The position numbers and the translations under genes were made by a program. Below the pieces are notes generated by a model. It saw only the letters and a program-made list of their open reading frames with translations. It searched no databases and was not told the DNA's origin. Shown here one piece after another: positions 6,637-15,206 of a DNA stretch of 22,146 nucleotides. This stretch comes from Minisyncoccota bacterium (GTDB taxonomy: Bacteria > Patescibacteriota > Minisyncoccia > Phycocordibacterales > UBA9973). Position 1 is the stretch's first letter. Every line of letters starts with the position of its first letter. The stretch covers positions 1 through 22,146 of the forward strand of contig JAOAUE010000016.1 in assembly GCA_030157745.1 (NCBI GenBank), read 5' to 3'.

Positions 6637-6873
6637 ATGAAGTATTACAAACTAATCATCCGATGGAGAAATGAGACTATGCTAATGGCAGTAGAGTGTA
6701 TAACACCCATACAGATTACCTCTGAAAAAGTTCGGGAGGAGGTCTGCAAGCAAAACCAGGATTCTAGTATCGCTCCACCAGAAATTGCCTTTGTAAAAAA
6801 TCCTTTATCCTATTCTGAATATAGCGTAAGTACTTTGCACAAGATTTCGATAAAGGATCACCTGAGTGCTTAA
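6637..6873 (+). CDS. Small hypothetical protein, 78 aa
   Basis: I do not recognise it. It is a soluble, mixed alpha/beta-looking sequence starting MKYYKLIIRWRNETMLMAVECITP, with two cysteines and no membrane segment. Evidence that it is a gene is its position between a well-formed promoter (6594-6621) and a terminator hairpin (6889-6914), with no competing gene on the other strand. No Shine-Dalgarno sequence is visible. It stands alone between two minus-strand units. Confidence 0.55.
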   Translation: MKYYKLIIRWRNETMLMAVECITPIQITSEKVREEVCKQNQDSSIAPPEIAFVKNPLSYSEYSVSTLHKISIKDHLSA

Positions 6874-6888
6874 TCTACACAAAACACT

Positions 6889-6914
6889 AAGGCCGCCAAT
6901 TTGGTTGCCTTTTT
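6889..6914 (+). terminator. Rho-independent terminator after the 78-aa gene
   Basis: Arms 6889-6898 and 6902-6911 with an ATT loop, one mismatch and one G-U, followed by T-rich sequence from 6910. It overlaps the last bases of the convergent ABC ATPase gene by two bases. Confidence 0.65.
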
Positions 6915-7590
6915 ATTTATTCATTTCGTCACTTACTATCTTCCCGTCACGAAGTTCGATGATGCGGTGTGCGAGTGCTGAGTATTCTGGCTCATGAGTT
7001 ACCATGACTATAGTTTGCCCTTCTTTGTTGAGCTCCAAAAATGCATCCAGAACGTTTTTTGATGTTTCAGAATCGAGGTTAGCTGTTGGCTCGTCGGCAA
7101 AGATAATCTTTGGCTCATGCCCTATAGCGCGCGCTATAGAGACTCTTTGTTGTTGACCACCAGAGAGCTGGCTTGGCAAGTTGTGCATTCGATCAGAGAG
7201 CCCAACACGAGAGAGGGCTTTGATAGACTTTTCTTTGGCTTCTTTTTCTTCCAAGCCCTGCATGAGGAGTGGCACCATCACATTTTCAAGAGCAGTAAGA
7301 GATGGAAGTATCGCGTAGTCTTGAAAAATATACCCGAGGGAGTGTAGGCGCATACGAGTTTGATCATTATCAGATAGTTCGGTCGCATTTAAATTATCCA
7401 AAAATATCTCCCCTGCTGTAGGTCTATCGAGAAGGCCTAGCTGATACAAAAGCGTGCTCTTGCCACTTCCCGATCTACCAGTGATCGCCACAAACTGTCC
7501 TTCGGGAATAGAAAAAGACACATTATCAACAGCGCGTATTTCAGCATCTCCACTTTGAAATATTTTTGATAGGTTGTTTATTTTTATCAT
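6913..7590 (-). CDS. ABC transporter ATP-binding protein, LolD/MacB type
   Basis: Nucleotide-binding subunit powering the adjacent FtsX/MacB-type permease. It has 225 aa, the usual size. All motifs are present: Walker A GRSGSGKST (38-46), Q-loop Gln90, signature LSGGQQQR (142-149), Walker B IIFADEP (162-168) and H-loop His199 in VTHEP. It is the last gene of adaptor-permease-ATPase on the minus strand, 38 bases after the permease stop. This gene set is the MacAB-like mechanotransmission arrangement used for efflux of peptides or other substrates in monoderm and CPR bacteria; the substrate cannot be read from sequence. Confidence 0.95.
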   Translation of the reverse strand: MIKINNLSKIFQSGDAEIRAVDNVSFSIPEGQFVAITGRSGSGKSTLLYQLGLLDRPTAGEIFLDNLNATELSDNDQTRMRLHSLGYIFQDYAILPSLTALENVMVPLLMQGLEEKEAKEKSIKALSRVGLSDRMHNLPSQLSGGQQQRVSIARAIGHEPKIIFADEPTANLDSETSKNVLDAFLELNKEGQTIVMVTHEPEYSALAHRIIELRDGKIVSDEMNK

Positions 7591-7628
7591 AATTTTATTT
7601 GCTAAGTTATAGTTTCTAGTGATTAGTT

Positions 7629-8909
7629 TTATCGTCCAAGAATAGCAGATAGCGTATTTTGTCTTATAACAATTCTAGCAGGGATGTAGCCAGCAACAAT
7701 TGTCGCCAACAAAAGTATCGCTACCCTGATAGACGTACCAGAAACAGTAGCCACCAAAATCCCATCCGAGAATGGAAAGTCTATAGGATTGGCATCAAAG
7801 AAAGGTTTGAGGAAAGCAAAGACAAGTATTGATCCTACTATCGCTCCGATAAGGGCATAGAGCAAAGACTGTAAAATATAAGAGATAATGATAGCTCTTG
7901 GAGCGATACCGATACCTTTCAAAATACCGATATACCTTCGACGAGTAATGGCGTTAACGAAAATAACGATAAAGATAGTGATAGCCGCCACCACCAACCC
8001 AATAGCTGATATAGCATTTCCCAAAAGACCAAAAGTTGTTTTGATTTGGTCCAAAAACTGCGGTATCGCTTCTTCAGAAGTTTGAACTCGACCGTCTTTG
8101 TCTACCCCTGAAGCAAGCAGGGCTTTCTTTGCAATCACCGGGTCTGTTCCTGGCTTCAAAGATATAGCTATCTGATTGAGGTTATAATCACTACGGCCTG
8201 CGAGCTTTCTGAACTCACTATCTAGAATAAACATTCCTCCGTCTACTTCACTAACCTTAGATTTCAAGATACCTTTGAGTGTGTATTCTTTGCTAGCACC
8301 ATTTATAGTTAGTAGAAGTCTTGAACCTATTTTTACATCTTCATTAAAAGTAGTAAGTCCAGGGAATTCATTTTTGTTATATTTACGAAACCAGAAACTT
8401 CCGACAACGATACTCTCTGTGTCTGTTGGCTCAAGATATGCCCCCTCAACAATCAAGCTAGATAGATTTGTCACTCCGTTTTCTTTTTGTGGGTCAATGC
8501 CTGATACCTGGCCTGCTACAGAATTTGGTTTTTCGTCTTTTAGAAGTACATCACGATAACCAGCTTGTAGACTTCCTCCCGCGGTGTACCTAGCACTATA
8601 TGCTCTAAGTCCTGGCAGATTTTCAACTATTTTTATAACCTCTTGGCTATTGTCGACCTTGTCTCGATTTAAAAATGAAGAAATAATAACATCACCTGAA
8701 CTAAACTTCTTATTTTGGTCTAGTGACCCCTGGATCAAACCAACCAAAATACCACTAACCACAACAAGGTTTAAAAAAGTTAAAAGCATGACAAAAACTA
8801 TCAGAGTTGTCGTCCATTTGTTGGCTCTTTGTAACTCCCTCTTGGCAAGGAACAAGCCAACACGTAAATCTATTTTTAACTTTTCAAAAACTCCTTGCTT
8901 TTTTGGCAT
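7629..8909 (-). CDS. ABC transporter permease, FtsX/MacB family
   Basis: Membrane subunit of a MacAB-like transporter, 426 aa. One transmembrane helix lies near the N-terminus (about 35-60). It is followed by a large extracytoplasmic MacB-PCD-type domain (about 65-285) and three C-terminal helices (about 295-320, 340-365, 395-415). The linker RRRYIGILKGIGIAPRAI after the second helix is the conserved coupling stretch of FtsX/MacB proteins. It begins 2 bases after the HlyD-type gene's stop, so the two are probably translationally coupled. Confidence 0.93.
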   Translation of the reverse strand: MPKKQGVFEKLKIDLRVGLFLAKRELQRANKWTTTLIVFVMLLTFLNLVVVSGILVGLIQGSLDQNKKFSSGDVIISSFLNRDKVDNSQEVIKIVENLPGLRAYSARYTAGGSLQAGYRDVLLKDEKPNSVAGQVSGIDPQKENGVTNLSSLIVEGAYLEPTDTESIVVGSFWFRKYNKNEFPGLTTFNEDVKIGSRLLLTINGASKEYTLKGILKSKVSEVDGGMFILDSEFRKLAGRSDYNLNQIAISLKPGTDPVIAKKALLASGVDKDGRVQTSEEAIPQFLDQIKTTFGLLGNAISAIGLVVAAITIFIVIFVNAITRRRYIGILKGIGIAPRAIIISYILQSLLYALIGAIVGSILVFAFLKPFFDANPIDFPFSDGILVATVSGTSIRVAILLLATIVAGYIPARIVIRQNTLSAILGR

Positions 8910-8911
8910 AG

Positions 8912-10468
8912 TTATTTTGTTTCAGGAATCCAGAGTACCCTGTCTCCCTCATTTAGTCCGCTTTTTATTTCTACAATATCTCCATCACCCTTTGTTCCTG
9001 TTCTAACGGCGACTTTTTCTGTTTTGTATTTACCTCTCTTTTCTCTAATTATAAAGTTTACAAACTGTCCTTCAGTAGTATCTTCTACTGATCTTTTTGG
9101 GAGAACCAAAACATCAGGAATCTCAGCTGTAACAATAGACATGTTGGCTGTCATACCAGGGCGAATGTTGGCAATATCTGTAATAAGAGCTTTGATTTTA
9201 TAATTTATAACTGTGCCATCAACTGTTGCAGACGGGTCAATAGAAGAGATGCTTGCTGAGAACTTTTGGTTCGGTAGTGCGTCATAAGAAACGTCAACGC
9301 TTTGACCGAGGGCAATAGTTGTAACGCTCCCTTCTCCAACATTAGCTTCTAGGTATAGGTTTTCTACATCCTCCAGAACAATCACTTCTTTTTGCGGAGT
9401 ACTGACTTCGCCTATCTTTATATCTACCTTGGTTATTGTTCCGTCAGCTGGAGCGCGTAGGATTTTTTTCTCTAGTCTTGCATTAGCACTATCAACACTT
9501 GCTTGTGCAGTTATCACATCAGCCAACGCGCTATCTATATCTGGTTGGCGAGCTGTGGCACGCTTGAGGTTGAGCTCTGCCTCTCTCTGGGCTACCAGAC
9601 TTTCGGCGCTTGAAATAGCACTATCTTTTGTATCAAGAGCTTGGTTGTAAGCATTTAAGTTTGCTACATAGTTTGCACTAGAAGTATTTGGGAGCTTGAT
9701 TTCCCATGAACCAAGTTGTCCTGATGTAGTTCCTGCCGGGAAAATGATAAATAACCCCTTTGTTCCGAGAGCCTGAGATGAAGTAGTACTAAACTTAGCA
9801 GCACCATTTTCTACACCACTGAAGTTTAGATAATCTCCTCCTCCAGAAGAAAGATTGACCGTGTAAACACCTTCAACTCCTGTATAAGTCCCTGATATAG
9901 TCGGAGTATTGGAAGAGTAAGAAGAACTTGTAGGGGTTGCAACAACACCATCAGAGAGAAGTTTGCGATAAGCACTCTTTACCAAAGTGTCCTGAGTTTT
10001 CTTTGTAGACTCAAGATCTTTTTTTGCGTTATCGAGATTTACTTGTGCTAACGCTATCTCTTCATTACTTGATCCATCCAAAACTTTTTTGTATCTTGCC
10101 TCAGCAGAAAGAAGAGCTCCACGAGCACTATTTAGGGAGGCTCTTTCTTCGCCACTGTTTAGACTTGCGATGATTTTACCTTTTTTAACTTTGTCTCCTA
10201 CTTGTACTTCTACAGAGCGTACAGTATCAGCAACCTCAAATCCGAGAGACAAATCAGTAGAACTCACAACTTTTCCACTAGCTACTACTGTTCTAGTTAG
10301 AGTTTGTTTTTTGACCGTTTCGGCAACAGAACCGTCTGTTCCCTTGCCTTTCAAAACGATGAGTAAGATTATTGCAAGGACCACGATAGAAAATATCTTT
10401 CTGCGTAGTGACCAGCCCTTCCATTTAATCCATATATTTTTAAACGTATTTTTGAACTTTTCTTTCAT
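8912..10468 (-). CDS. HlyD/MacA-type membrane fusion adaptor protein
   Basis: Periplasmic-adaptor-like partner of the following permease and ATPase, 518 aa. An N-terminal transmembrane anchor (about 25-39) is followed by the lipoyl-type half motif (VVASGKVVSSTDLSLGFEVADTV; GDKVKKGKIIASLN at 91-104). Then comes a coiled-coil hairpin (about 107-172 and 265-330), the second lipoyl half (LRAPADGTITKVDIKIGE) and beta-barrel and membrane-proximal domains. About 85 residues (175-262) rich in Ser, Thr, Gly and aromatic residues interrupt the tip of the hairpin and look beta-structured (see findings). As the first gene it is preceded by a terminator hairpin and an extended -10. Confidence 0.92.
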   Translation of the reverse strand: MKEKFKNTFKNIWIKWKGWSLRRKIFSIVVLAIILLIVLKGKGTDGSVAETVKKQTLTRTVVASGKVVSSTDLSLGFEVADTVRSVEVQVGDKVKKGKIIASLNSGEERASLNSARGALLSAEARYKKVLDGSSNEEIALAQVNLDNAKKDLESTKKTQDTLVKSAYRKLLSDGVVATPTSSSYSSNTPTISGTYTGVEGVYTVNLSSGGGDYLNFSGVENGAAKFSTTSSQALGTKGLFIIFPAGTTSGQLGSWEIKLPNTSSANYVANLNAYNQALDTKDSAISSAESLVAQREAELNLKRATARQPDIDSALADVITAQASVDSANARLEKKILRAPADGTITKVDIKIGEVSTPQKEVIVLEDVENLYLEANVGEGSVTTIALGQSVDVSYDALPNQKFSASISSIDPSATVDGTVINYKIKALITDIANIRPGMTANMSIVTAEIPDVLVLPKRSVEDTTEGQFVNFIIREKRGKYKTEKVAVRTGTKGDGDIVEIKSGLNEGDRVLWIPETK

Positions 10469-10477
10469 AGTTATCTA

Positions 10478-10486
10478 TTTATAACA
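10478..10486 (-). promoter_or_regulatory. Extended -10 promoter of the HlyD-permease-ATPase operon
   Basis: Minus-strand TGT TATAAA (hexamer 10478-10483), 9 nt before the ATG at 10468. The predicted leader is 0-3 nt. Confidence 0.5.
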
Positions 10487-10488
10487 TA

Positions 10489-10523
10489 AAAAACCAGTTT
10501 TGCCGAAGGCAAAACTGGTTTTT
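10489..10523. terminator. Strong bidirectional terminator between FKBP and HlyD genes
   Basis: Arms 10489-10504 and 10508-10523 are perfectly complementary over 16 bp; on the minus strand the apex reads C-TTCG-G. T-runs follow on both strands. It ends the FKBP transcript just upstream of the HlyD promoter. Confidence 0.88.
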
Positions 10524-10536
10524 ATCTTTTACAAAT

Positions 10537-11043
10537 TTATTTAATACCTAGTAGCTCTACTTCAAAAATGAGAGTTGCATTTGGTGGTATCACCCCTCCT
10601 GCTCCGCGCTCACCATAACCAAGCTCAGCTGGGATGGTCAGAATTCTCTTTTCTCCCACTTTCATACCGAGCACGCCTAACTCCCAGCCTTTGATAACCA
10701 TTCCTGCACCTAGAGGAAATTCAAACGGAGTACCGCGAGAGACACTACTATCAAAAACCTTCCCGTCTGTTAGTTTGCCTGTGTAGTGAACTACCGCTGT
10801 TTTACCATTTGTTATTTCTGCGCCTGTTCCCTCTTTTGTTGTTTCTATTTTCATACCTTGTATTGTTTTTATTTTGTTAATCTTTTCTTCTTTTTTCGGT
10901 TCTTCTGGTTTTTGTACTGTTTCCTCAACTTTTGGCTCCTCTACAACAGGTACTACTTGCTCTTCCTGAGGAGCCTTTTTGACCCAAAAGCCAACAACCA
11001 AACCGATAAATATAATTACAATTGCTATTGATACGTATTTCAT
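10537..11043 (-). CDS. Membrane-anchored FKBP-type peptidyl-prolyl isomerase
   Basis: Catalyses cis-trans isomerisation of prolyl bonds, probably folding secreted proteins at the outer face of the membrane. It has 168 aa. An N-terminal helix (about 4-21) acts as signal anchor. A Pro/Glu/Lys/Val-rich linker (about 24-58) follows, then a complete FKBP domain (about 64-168) with [17 protein letters not shown], the active-site [22 protein letters not shown], and GYGERG...[15 protein letters not shown] lipobox-type cysteine is absent, so it is anchored rather than a lipoprotein. It is a single gene with its own promoter and a strong terminator. Confidence 0.95.
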   Translation of the reverse strand: MKYVSIAIVIIFIGLVVGFWVKKAPQEEQVVPVVEEPKVEETVQKPEEPKKEEKINKIKTIQGMKIETTKEGTGAEITNGKTAVVHYTGKLTDGKVFDSSVSRGTPFEFPLGAGMVIKGWELGVLGMKVGEKRILTIPAELGYGERGAGGVIPPNATLIFEVELLGIK

Positions 11044-11050
11044 ACGAAAG

Positions 11051-11078
11051 ATTATATATCTTTTAAGGATAGAATCAA
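11051..11078 (-). promoter_or_regulatory. Promoter of the FKBP gene, leaderless type
   Basis: Minus-strand -35 TTGATT (11073-11078), 16-base spacer, perfect -10 TATAAT (11051-11056), then 7 nt to the ATG at 11043. The best-formed case of a promoter abutting the start codon here. Confidence 0.65.
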
Positions 11079-11083
11079 GAATA

Positions 11084-11587
11084 TTAGTTCCAAGACATTC
11101 TTTTTTTGATTAGATCAATTTGTACAATAACTTCTTCAACCATACCAGAATCATACCCCTCGAGATTTAAAAATGGCATACCATTTTTGTATTCATTTTT
11201 AAAAGTTACTTTATTGACAATATAATCTTTTAAATAGTTGATAACTTCTTGAGAAATTTCAATGTCATGCTCTTTCTTTCTGATTTCATCTTCATTCTTA
11301 ATTTCAGATAGCTCTTTATACAAATCATTTTCTAATGATGTTTGGGTATCTAAAATTTTGATTAGTTCTAGTTTGTTTTTCAATACGCCGATAAGCTTCT
11401 CCTGTCTTTTTGTTTCTGAAGATTTGTAAGACTTTTTATTTTCAGGATCATTATCGATTATTTCTTTATCTTTTTTAAGAAAATCCTCAAGATCTAATTG
11501 CGCCTTTTGATATATTTCATCAAAATATTGATAAGAAAAGTCTCGATCGTTACTATTTTTTATTTCGAAAGTGTTTATTTTTTCCAT
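11084..11587 (-). CDS. Hypothetical protein, 167 aa, charged and helical
   Basis: I do not recognise it. It is very rich in Lys, Glu, Asp, Asn and Ile and predicted mostly helical or coiled-coil over about 15-130 ([38 protein letters not shown]). It has no cysteine, signal peptide or membrane span. It starts 6 bases after the pheT stop and so is probably the third gene of the pheS-pheT transcript. No terminator is visible between it and the FKBP promoter. The A+T-rich codon use differs from the more balanced pheT, possibly a sign of faster evolution or later arrival. Confidence 0.7.
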   Translation of the reverse strand: MEKINTFEIKNSNDRDFSYQYFDEIYQKAQLDLEDFLKKDKEIIDNDPENKKSYKSSETKRQEKLIGVLKNKLELIKILDTQTSLENDLYKELSEIKNEDEIRKKEHDIEISQEVINYLKDYIVNKVTFKNEYKNGMPFLNLEGYDSGMVEEVIVQIDLIKKRMSWN

Positions 11588-11593
11588 ACAAAT

Positions 11594-13411
11594 CTATCTT
11601 ATCTCAAAACCTTTTTCTGATTTTATTTCCTTAACAAGCTTAGCAAACCAGCCTTCTACCTCCTCTTCTGTAAGAGTCTTTTCATATGACTGAAATACAA
11701 ATCTATAGGCCACAGAGGTCTTAGTGTTCTTTTCAAACCTATCAAAAAGCACTGGCTCGCGTACACAATAACTCTTGGCAAATTCACTAACGATTTCTTC
11801 GAGTTTAGTTTGTGCTTCAAGACTGTCACACCATACCGCTACGTCACGAGTGACAAATGGGTATAATGACCACATTTTAAATTTATTATTTCCCATAGAT
11901 TGAACCTCTGTACTTGGGAGCTCAGCTTCCAAGTTAAGACTTATTTTGTATTTCTCTATAAAACTCTCTAGAGGGAGCTCTTCAAATGTCCCCTTGTCAC
12001 ATGTCGCTACATGAATCTCTTCAGAATCTTTGCCAAAGACAGTCCCCACTTCAAATATTCTGATAGCTTCTATGCCTATAAGTGGAGCATTGAGTCGGTT
12101 TTTCTCATAACTTTCTTTGAGCCCATCGGAGAGATTGCTCCGCAAAGCGCTCTTGTCTTTGGCACCATAAGCAACATAAGCTTCACCTTTTTTAGTAAAT
12201 GTGTAGTTCATTACTTCACGAAAACCGTTTTGTGCCAGCCAATACTTTACTGCTCTAGTTTTGTGATAAGCCGAATCCTTTTTTGTTTCTAAAGAAAATG
12301 GTACTGGAGAAACTGGTATTTTGTCGTAACCCACCATGCGACCTATTTCTTCTGCGATATCATGAGCACCTGTCATATCGAGACGCTCTTTTGGTATTTC
12401 TATGGCCCAAGAGTTGCCTTCTTTTTTTGAAACTATGTTGTAGCGAATAACCCAAAGATCGATATCTCCTTCTGTAATAGTGCTACCCAAAACTTTTGTG
12501 ATATCTTCTAATTTAAACGTAAGAGTTCGAGTTTCTACAGGCTTTGGATAATAGTCATAAACCCCTACTACTTCTCCACCAGCAATTTGCTTGATAACAG
12601 AAACGATGTGCAAACTAGCAAAATCAATCATCAGAGGAGTGACTTCATTTTCAAATCGCTTTGATGCATCAGTGATGAGAGCTAGCCTGCGAGAAGTTTT
12701 GCGTACTGATACTGGATCGAAGTTTCCTATCTCTATAATGATATTTTTTGTTTCGTCACTTATCTCCGCGCTTTTGCCTCCCTTTACTCCAGCTATGGCG
12801 AGTGGCCCCAAATAATCAGCGATAACCATATCACTTGTTTTCAAAATCTTTTCTTCATCTGATAGGGTGGTTATCTTTTCTTCTTCGTGCGCCATTCGGA
12901 CTACTATCCCGCCATCTATTTTATCTTTATCAAATGCGTGTACTGGTTGCCCGTCGTCAAAGAGCACAAGGTTTGTTGCATCAACGACGTTGTTGATAGG
13001 TCTTGCGCCAACTGATTCAAGAGCACTCTTTAACCATTCGGGAGATGGGCCGATTTTGACCCCGCTCATTTCTATCGCCATATATCTACGAACCCCTTCG
13101 GCATGCTCAGGGCTAGACTTATCAGTTTGAATTTCAACCTTTGTAGAAAGAGGTGTGGTTGGCAAATCAGGTAAATCAAACTTTTTCAAAGTTAAACCAA
13201 GGAGTCCTGCAATTTCTTTCGCTACACCTCTATGGCTGAGACAATCATGCGCTCTATCAGGTAAAACTTTTATATCAAAAATAGTATCGCCACCTTTTTC
13301 TTCAACATCCTCAACTTCAAATGCATGAAAAATAATAGTCTCTCTGAGGGCATCAGGATTAGGGAGTTTTTCTTCTATATGATTTTGTATCCAATTGTAA
13401 GAAATTTTCAT
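11594..13411 (-). CDS. pheT: Phenylalanyl-tRNA synthetase beta subunit, short form
   Basis: Beta subunit of PheRS, which charges tRNA-Phe and edits misacylated tRNA. At 605 aa it is about 190 residues shorter than the E. coli subunit (795). The N-terminal B1 part is present (MKISYNWIQNHIEEKLPNPDAL), but the EMAP-II/OB tRNA-binding domain that normally follows at about residue 40 is missing; the sequence passes directly to FDIKVLPDRAHDCLSHRGVAKEIAGLLG (from about 45). The B3/B4 editing region, the B5 domain (about 295-370) and the C-terminal FDX-ACB anticodon-binding domain (about 512-605) are present. It begins 4 bases after pheS. Short PheT forms are seen in CPR genomes. Confidence 0.95.
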   Translation of the reverse strand: MKISYNWIQNHIEEKLPNPDALRETIIFHAFEVEDVEEKGGDTIFDIKVLPDRAHDCLSHRGVAKEIAGLLGLTLKKFDLPDLPTTPLSTKVEIQTDKSSPEHAEGVRRYMAIEMSGVKIGPSPEWLKSALESVGARPINNVVDATNLVLFDDGQPVHAFDKDKIDGGIVVRMAHEEEKITTLSDEEKILKTSDMVIADYLGPLAIAGVKGGKSAEISDETKNIIIEIGNFDPVSVRKTSRRLALITDASKRFENEVTPLMIDFASLHIVSVIKQIAGGEVVGVYDYYPKPVETRTLTFKLEDITKVLGSTITEGDIDLWVIRYNIVSKKEGNSWAIEIPKERLDMTGAHDIAEEIGRMVGYDKIPVSPVPFSLETKKDSAYHKTRAVKYWLAQNGFREVMNYTFTKKGEAYVAYGAKDKSALRSNLSDGLKESYEKNRLNAPLIGIEAIRIFEVGTVFGKDSEEIHVATCDKGTFEELPLESFIEKYKISLNLEAELPSTEVQSMGNNKFKMWSLYPFVTRDVAVWCDSLEAQTKLEEIVSEFAKSYCVREPVLFDRFEKNTKTSVAYRFVFQSYEKTLTEEEVEGWFAKLVKEIKSEKGFEIR

Positions 13412-13415
13412 AAAT

Positions 13416-14174
13416 TTAAAATTGATTGAATCTTAGATCTCCTTGATAAGCAAAACGTAAGTCATGAATACCAAATTTTATATTGGTCAATCTGTCTATT
13501 CCAAAACCAAAAGCAAAGCCTGTGATTTTTTCTGGGTCATAACCAACACTTTTAAAAACATTTGGATGTACCATACCTGCTCCACCAAGTTCAAGCCATT
13601 TGCCTTGTCCTGAGCCTTCTTGTGGTGAGCCTGCCGAACTAGCCGAAGGATCTCCTACTTTCACATCAACCTCAAATCCTGGTTCAACGAATGGAAAGAA
13701 GCTTGGGCGAAGACGGATCTCTGTACCTTCTCCAAATAATTCTTTGAAAAATCCAAGTAGTGTTCCTTTTAGGTGCTCTACAGTAATACCCTCTCCTACA
13801 ACCAATCCTTCCACTTGGTGAAATTGCATTTCGTGTGTTGCATCTGTTGATTCATTTCTGAAAACTTTTCCCGGCACGATGATGGCAAATGGCGCTGTAT
13901 GGTTTTCCATATAGCGTATCTGCACTGGTGAAGTATGAGTGCGCAGTACATAGCCAGGACGATCTTTAATAAAGAATGTGTCTTGCATATCACGAGCTGG
14001 GTGATCCTTTGGCACATTGAGCGCGTCAAAGTTGTGGTACTCATCCTCAAGTTCAGGTCCTGTCGCCACCGAAAAACCCTGTTTTTCAAAGATGTTTACA
14101 ATCTCTTCTGTTACTAGAGTCAGGGGGTGCAGTGCCCCTTTTGAGATATATTGATTTTCAGAGTTTTGCTCCAT
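13416..14174 (-). CDS. pheS: Phenylalanyl-tRNA synthetase alpha subunit, with in-frame repeat insert
   Basis: Catalytic alpha subunit of PheRS, a class II synthetase. At 252 aa it is shorter than E. coli PheS (327) because the N-terminal coiled coil that contacts tRNA is missing; the protein begins at the catalytic core with GALHPLTLV (13-21, motif 1). Motif 2 is around [21 protein letters not shown] (Arg106) and motif 3 is GFGIDRL (223-229). Residues 175-190 ([16 protein letters not shown]) interrupt the conserved ...[20 protein letters not shown] region and are encoded by a repeat also present in trhO. Transcription probably begins at its ATG from the promoter at 14183-14211. Confidence 0.96.
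   Translation of the reverse strand: MEQNSENQYISKGALHPLTLVTEEIVNIFEKQGFSVATGPELEDEYHNFDALNVPKDHPARDMQDTFFIKDRPGYVLRTHTSPVQIRYMENHTAPFAIIVPGKVFRNESTDATHEMQFHQVEGLVVGEGITVEHLKGTLLGFFKELFGEGTEIRLRPSFFPFVEPGFEVDVKVGDPSASSAGSPQEGSGQGKWLELGGAGMVHPNVFKSVGYDPEKITGFAFGFGIDRLTNIKFGIHDLRFAYQGDLRFNQF
13604..13652 (-). repeat. In-frame 49-bp repeat inside pheS
   Basis: 46 of 49 bases are identical to 14954-15002 in trhO, same strand and same reading frame, giving [16 protein letters not shown] here and [16 protein letters not shown] there. It contains internal direct repeats (TGAGCCT twice, GCCGAA twice on the plus strand). Its absence from ordinary PheS proteins marks it as an insertion in a surface loop. 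Confidence 0.88.
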
Positions 14175-14182
14175 GTAAACAA

Positions 14183-14211
14183 ACTATAGCGAAAATATGA
14201 CTTTTTTACAA
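14183..14211 (-). promoter_or_regulatory. Promoter of pheST, leaderless type
   Basis: Minus-strand -35 TTGTAA (14206-14211), 17-base spacer, -10 TATAGT (14183-14188), 8 nt before the ATG at 14174. There is no room for a T-box or leader peptide. Confidence 0.55.
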
Positions 14212-14213
14212 TT

Positions 14214-15197
14214 TTAGAAAATACTCTTTATTTTAGACCAAAGTTTCCCTATCGGAGACTTGTGTACTTTTTTACAATTCTTCACGCAGTGAGTATGGCC
14301 TCTTTTTTCTGTTTGTTTATTTTCACAAGAATCACAAAGTATAAACTGTCCGTTACAGCCAAACTCTCGACAATCAACAATATTTTCTGAAGGTGCTTCA
14401 CACGATGCACACTTACCTATTATTTTGTGTTTTGGATCATCAGTATAAAATCCCATAGCTACACGCCCATCAAATACATAAAGCTTGCCTTCGAAGTCTT
14501 CGTTCGGGTATTTCTCCATATATGAGACGATACCTCCGTCGAGTTGATACACATCTTTAAATCCTTGAGTGATGAGATAGCCTGATGCCTTTTCACAACG
14601 TACTCCACCAGTACAGACAGTCAGCACTGTTTTGTCTTTCAAGTGATCAATCATTTTCATTAGCTTTGGAAGGTCACGGAAGTTTTCCATTGGAGGACAA
14701 ATAGATCCTGCAAACTGCCCTACTGCATGTTCATAAGCATTGCGCATGTCGACAATATAAAAATCTTTCTTTTGGGCAATCCACTCGTGGAGCTCTTCGG
14801 GCTTTAAGTGAGTACCAGTAGTTACATTTGGGTCTACATCACACACACCTAAGTGAAGAGATACTATTTCTGGTCGCACTTTTACAGAAAGTCTTGGGAA
14901 AGCATTTCCTGTTCCCTCACTTCGCTTCATATGAATATTTAAAAATCGAGGAGCTTGCCCTGAGCCTTCTTGTAGTGAGCCTGCCGAACTAGCCGAAGGG
15001 TCCTTTTCCATTTCTTTGATAAAACTCTCCGTGTCTTCAGTCTTTCCCTCAAGGGTGATATTTAAGCCTTCACTAGCAACGATAAGGCGCCCTTTCAAAC
15101 CAAATTTTTGGCAAAGCGCAAAAAGCCAATCACGCACTTCTTGTGGATTTGATATATGAACGTATTTATAAAAAAGAAGGATTTGGTAGTCTTTCAT
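14214..15197 (-). CDS. trhO: tRNA uridine(34) hydroxylase TrhO (rhodanese family)
   Basis: TrhO/YceA family proteins hydroxylate U34 of certain tRNAs, the first step toward 5-oxyacetyl or 5-methoxy uridine. From the ATG at 15195-15197 the protein has 327 aa. The N-terminal acylphosphatase-like domain (about 1-95) contains GLKGRLIVASEGLNITLEG. The rhodanese domain (about 130-225) has the active-site loop VCTGGVRCEKASGYL with Cys195. The cysteine-rich C-terminus (KCASCEAPSENIVDC, CNGQFILCDSC, CVKNC) probably binds zinc. An upstream in-frame start at 15245 is rejected because it would read through tRNA-His. Residues 66-81 come from the repeat shared with pheS. tRNA-His lies 9 bases upstream on the same strand. 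Confidence 0.93.
   Translation of the reverse strand: MKDYQILLFYKYVHISNPQEVRDWLFALCQKFGLKGRLIVASEGLNITLEGKTEDTESFIKEMEKDPSASSAGSLQEGSGQAPRFLNIHMKRSEGTGNAFPRLSVKVRPEIVSLHLGVCDVDPNVTTGTHLKPEELHEWIAQKKDFYIVDMRNAYEHAVGQFAGSICPPMENFRDLPKLMKMIDHLKDKTVLTVCTGGVRCEKASGYLITQGFKDVYQLDGGIVSYMEKYPNEDFEGKLYVFDGRVAMGFYTDDPKHKIIGKCASCEAPSENIVDCREFGCNGQFILCDSCENKQTEKRGHTHCVKNCKKVHKSPIGKLWSKIKSIF
14954..15002 (-). repeat. In-frame 49-bp repeat inside trhO
   Basis: Second copy of the element at 13604-13652 (three differences in 49). It is inserted between the helix ending FIKEMEK and APRFLNIHMKRSEG, where other TrhO proteins have a short loop. The translation frame is the same as in pheS. Confidence 0.88.
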
Positions 15198-15206
15198 ATT
15201 TTCTTG

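Noticed and set aside
8584..9006. Plus-strand 140-codon open frame
   Set aside because: Antisense to the permease/HlyD junction; its translation has the odd composition of a shadow frame, and the minus-strand genes are clearly real.
14175..14213. T-box riboswitch or leader peptide before pheST
   Set aside because: Only 39 bases separate trhO and pheS in this region and the promoter abuts the ATG, so there is no room.
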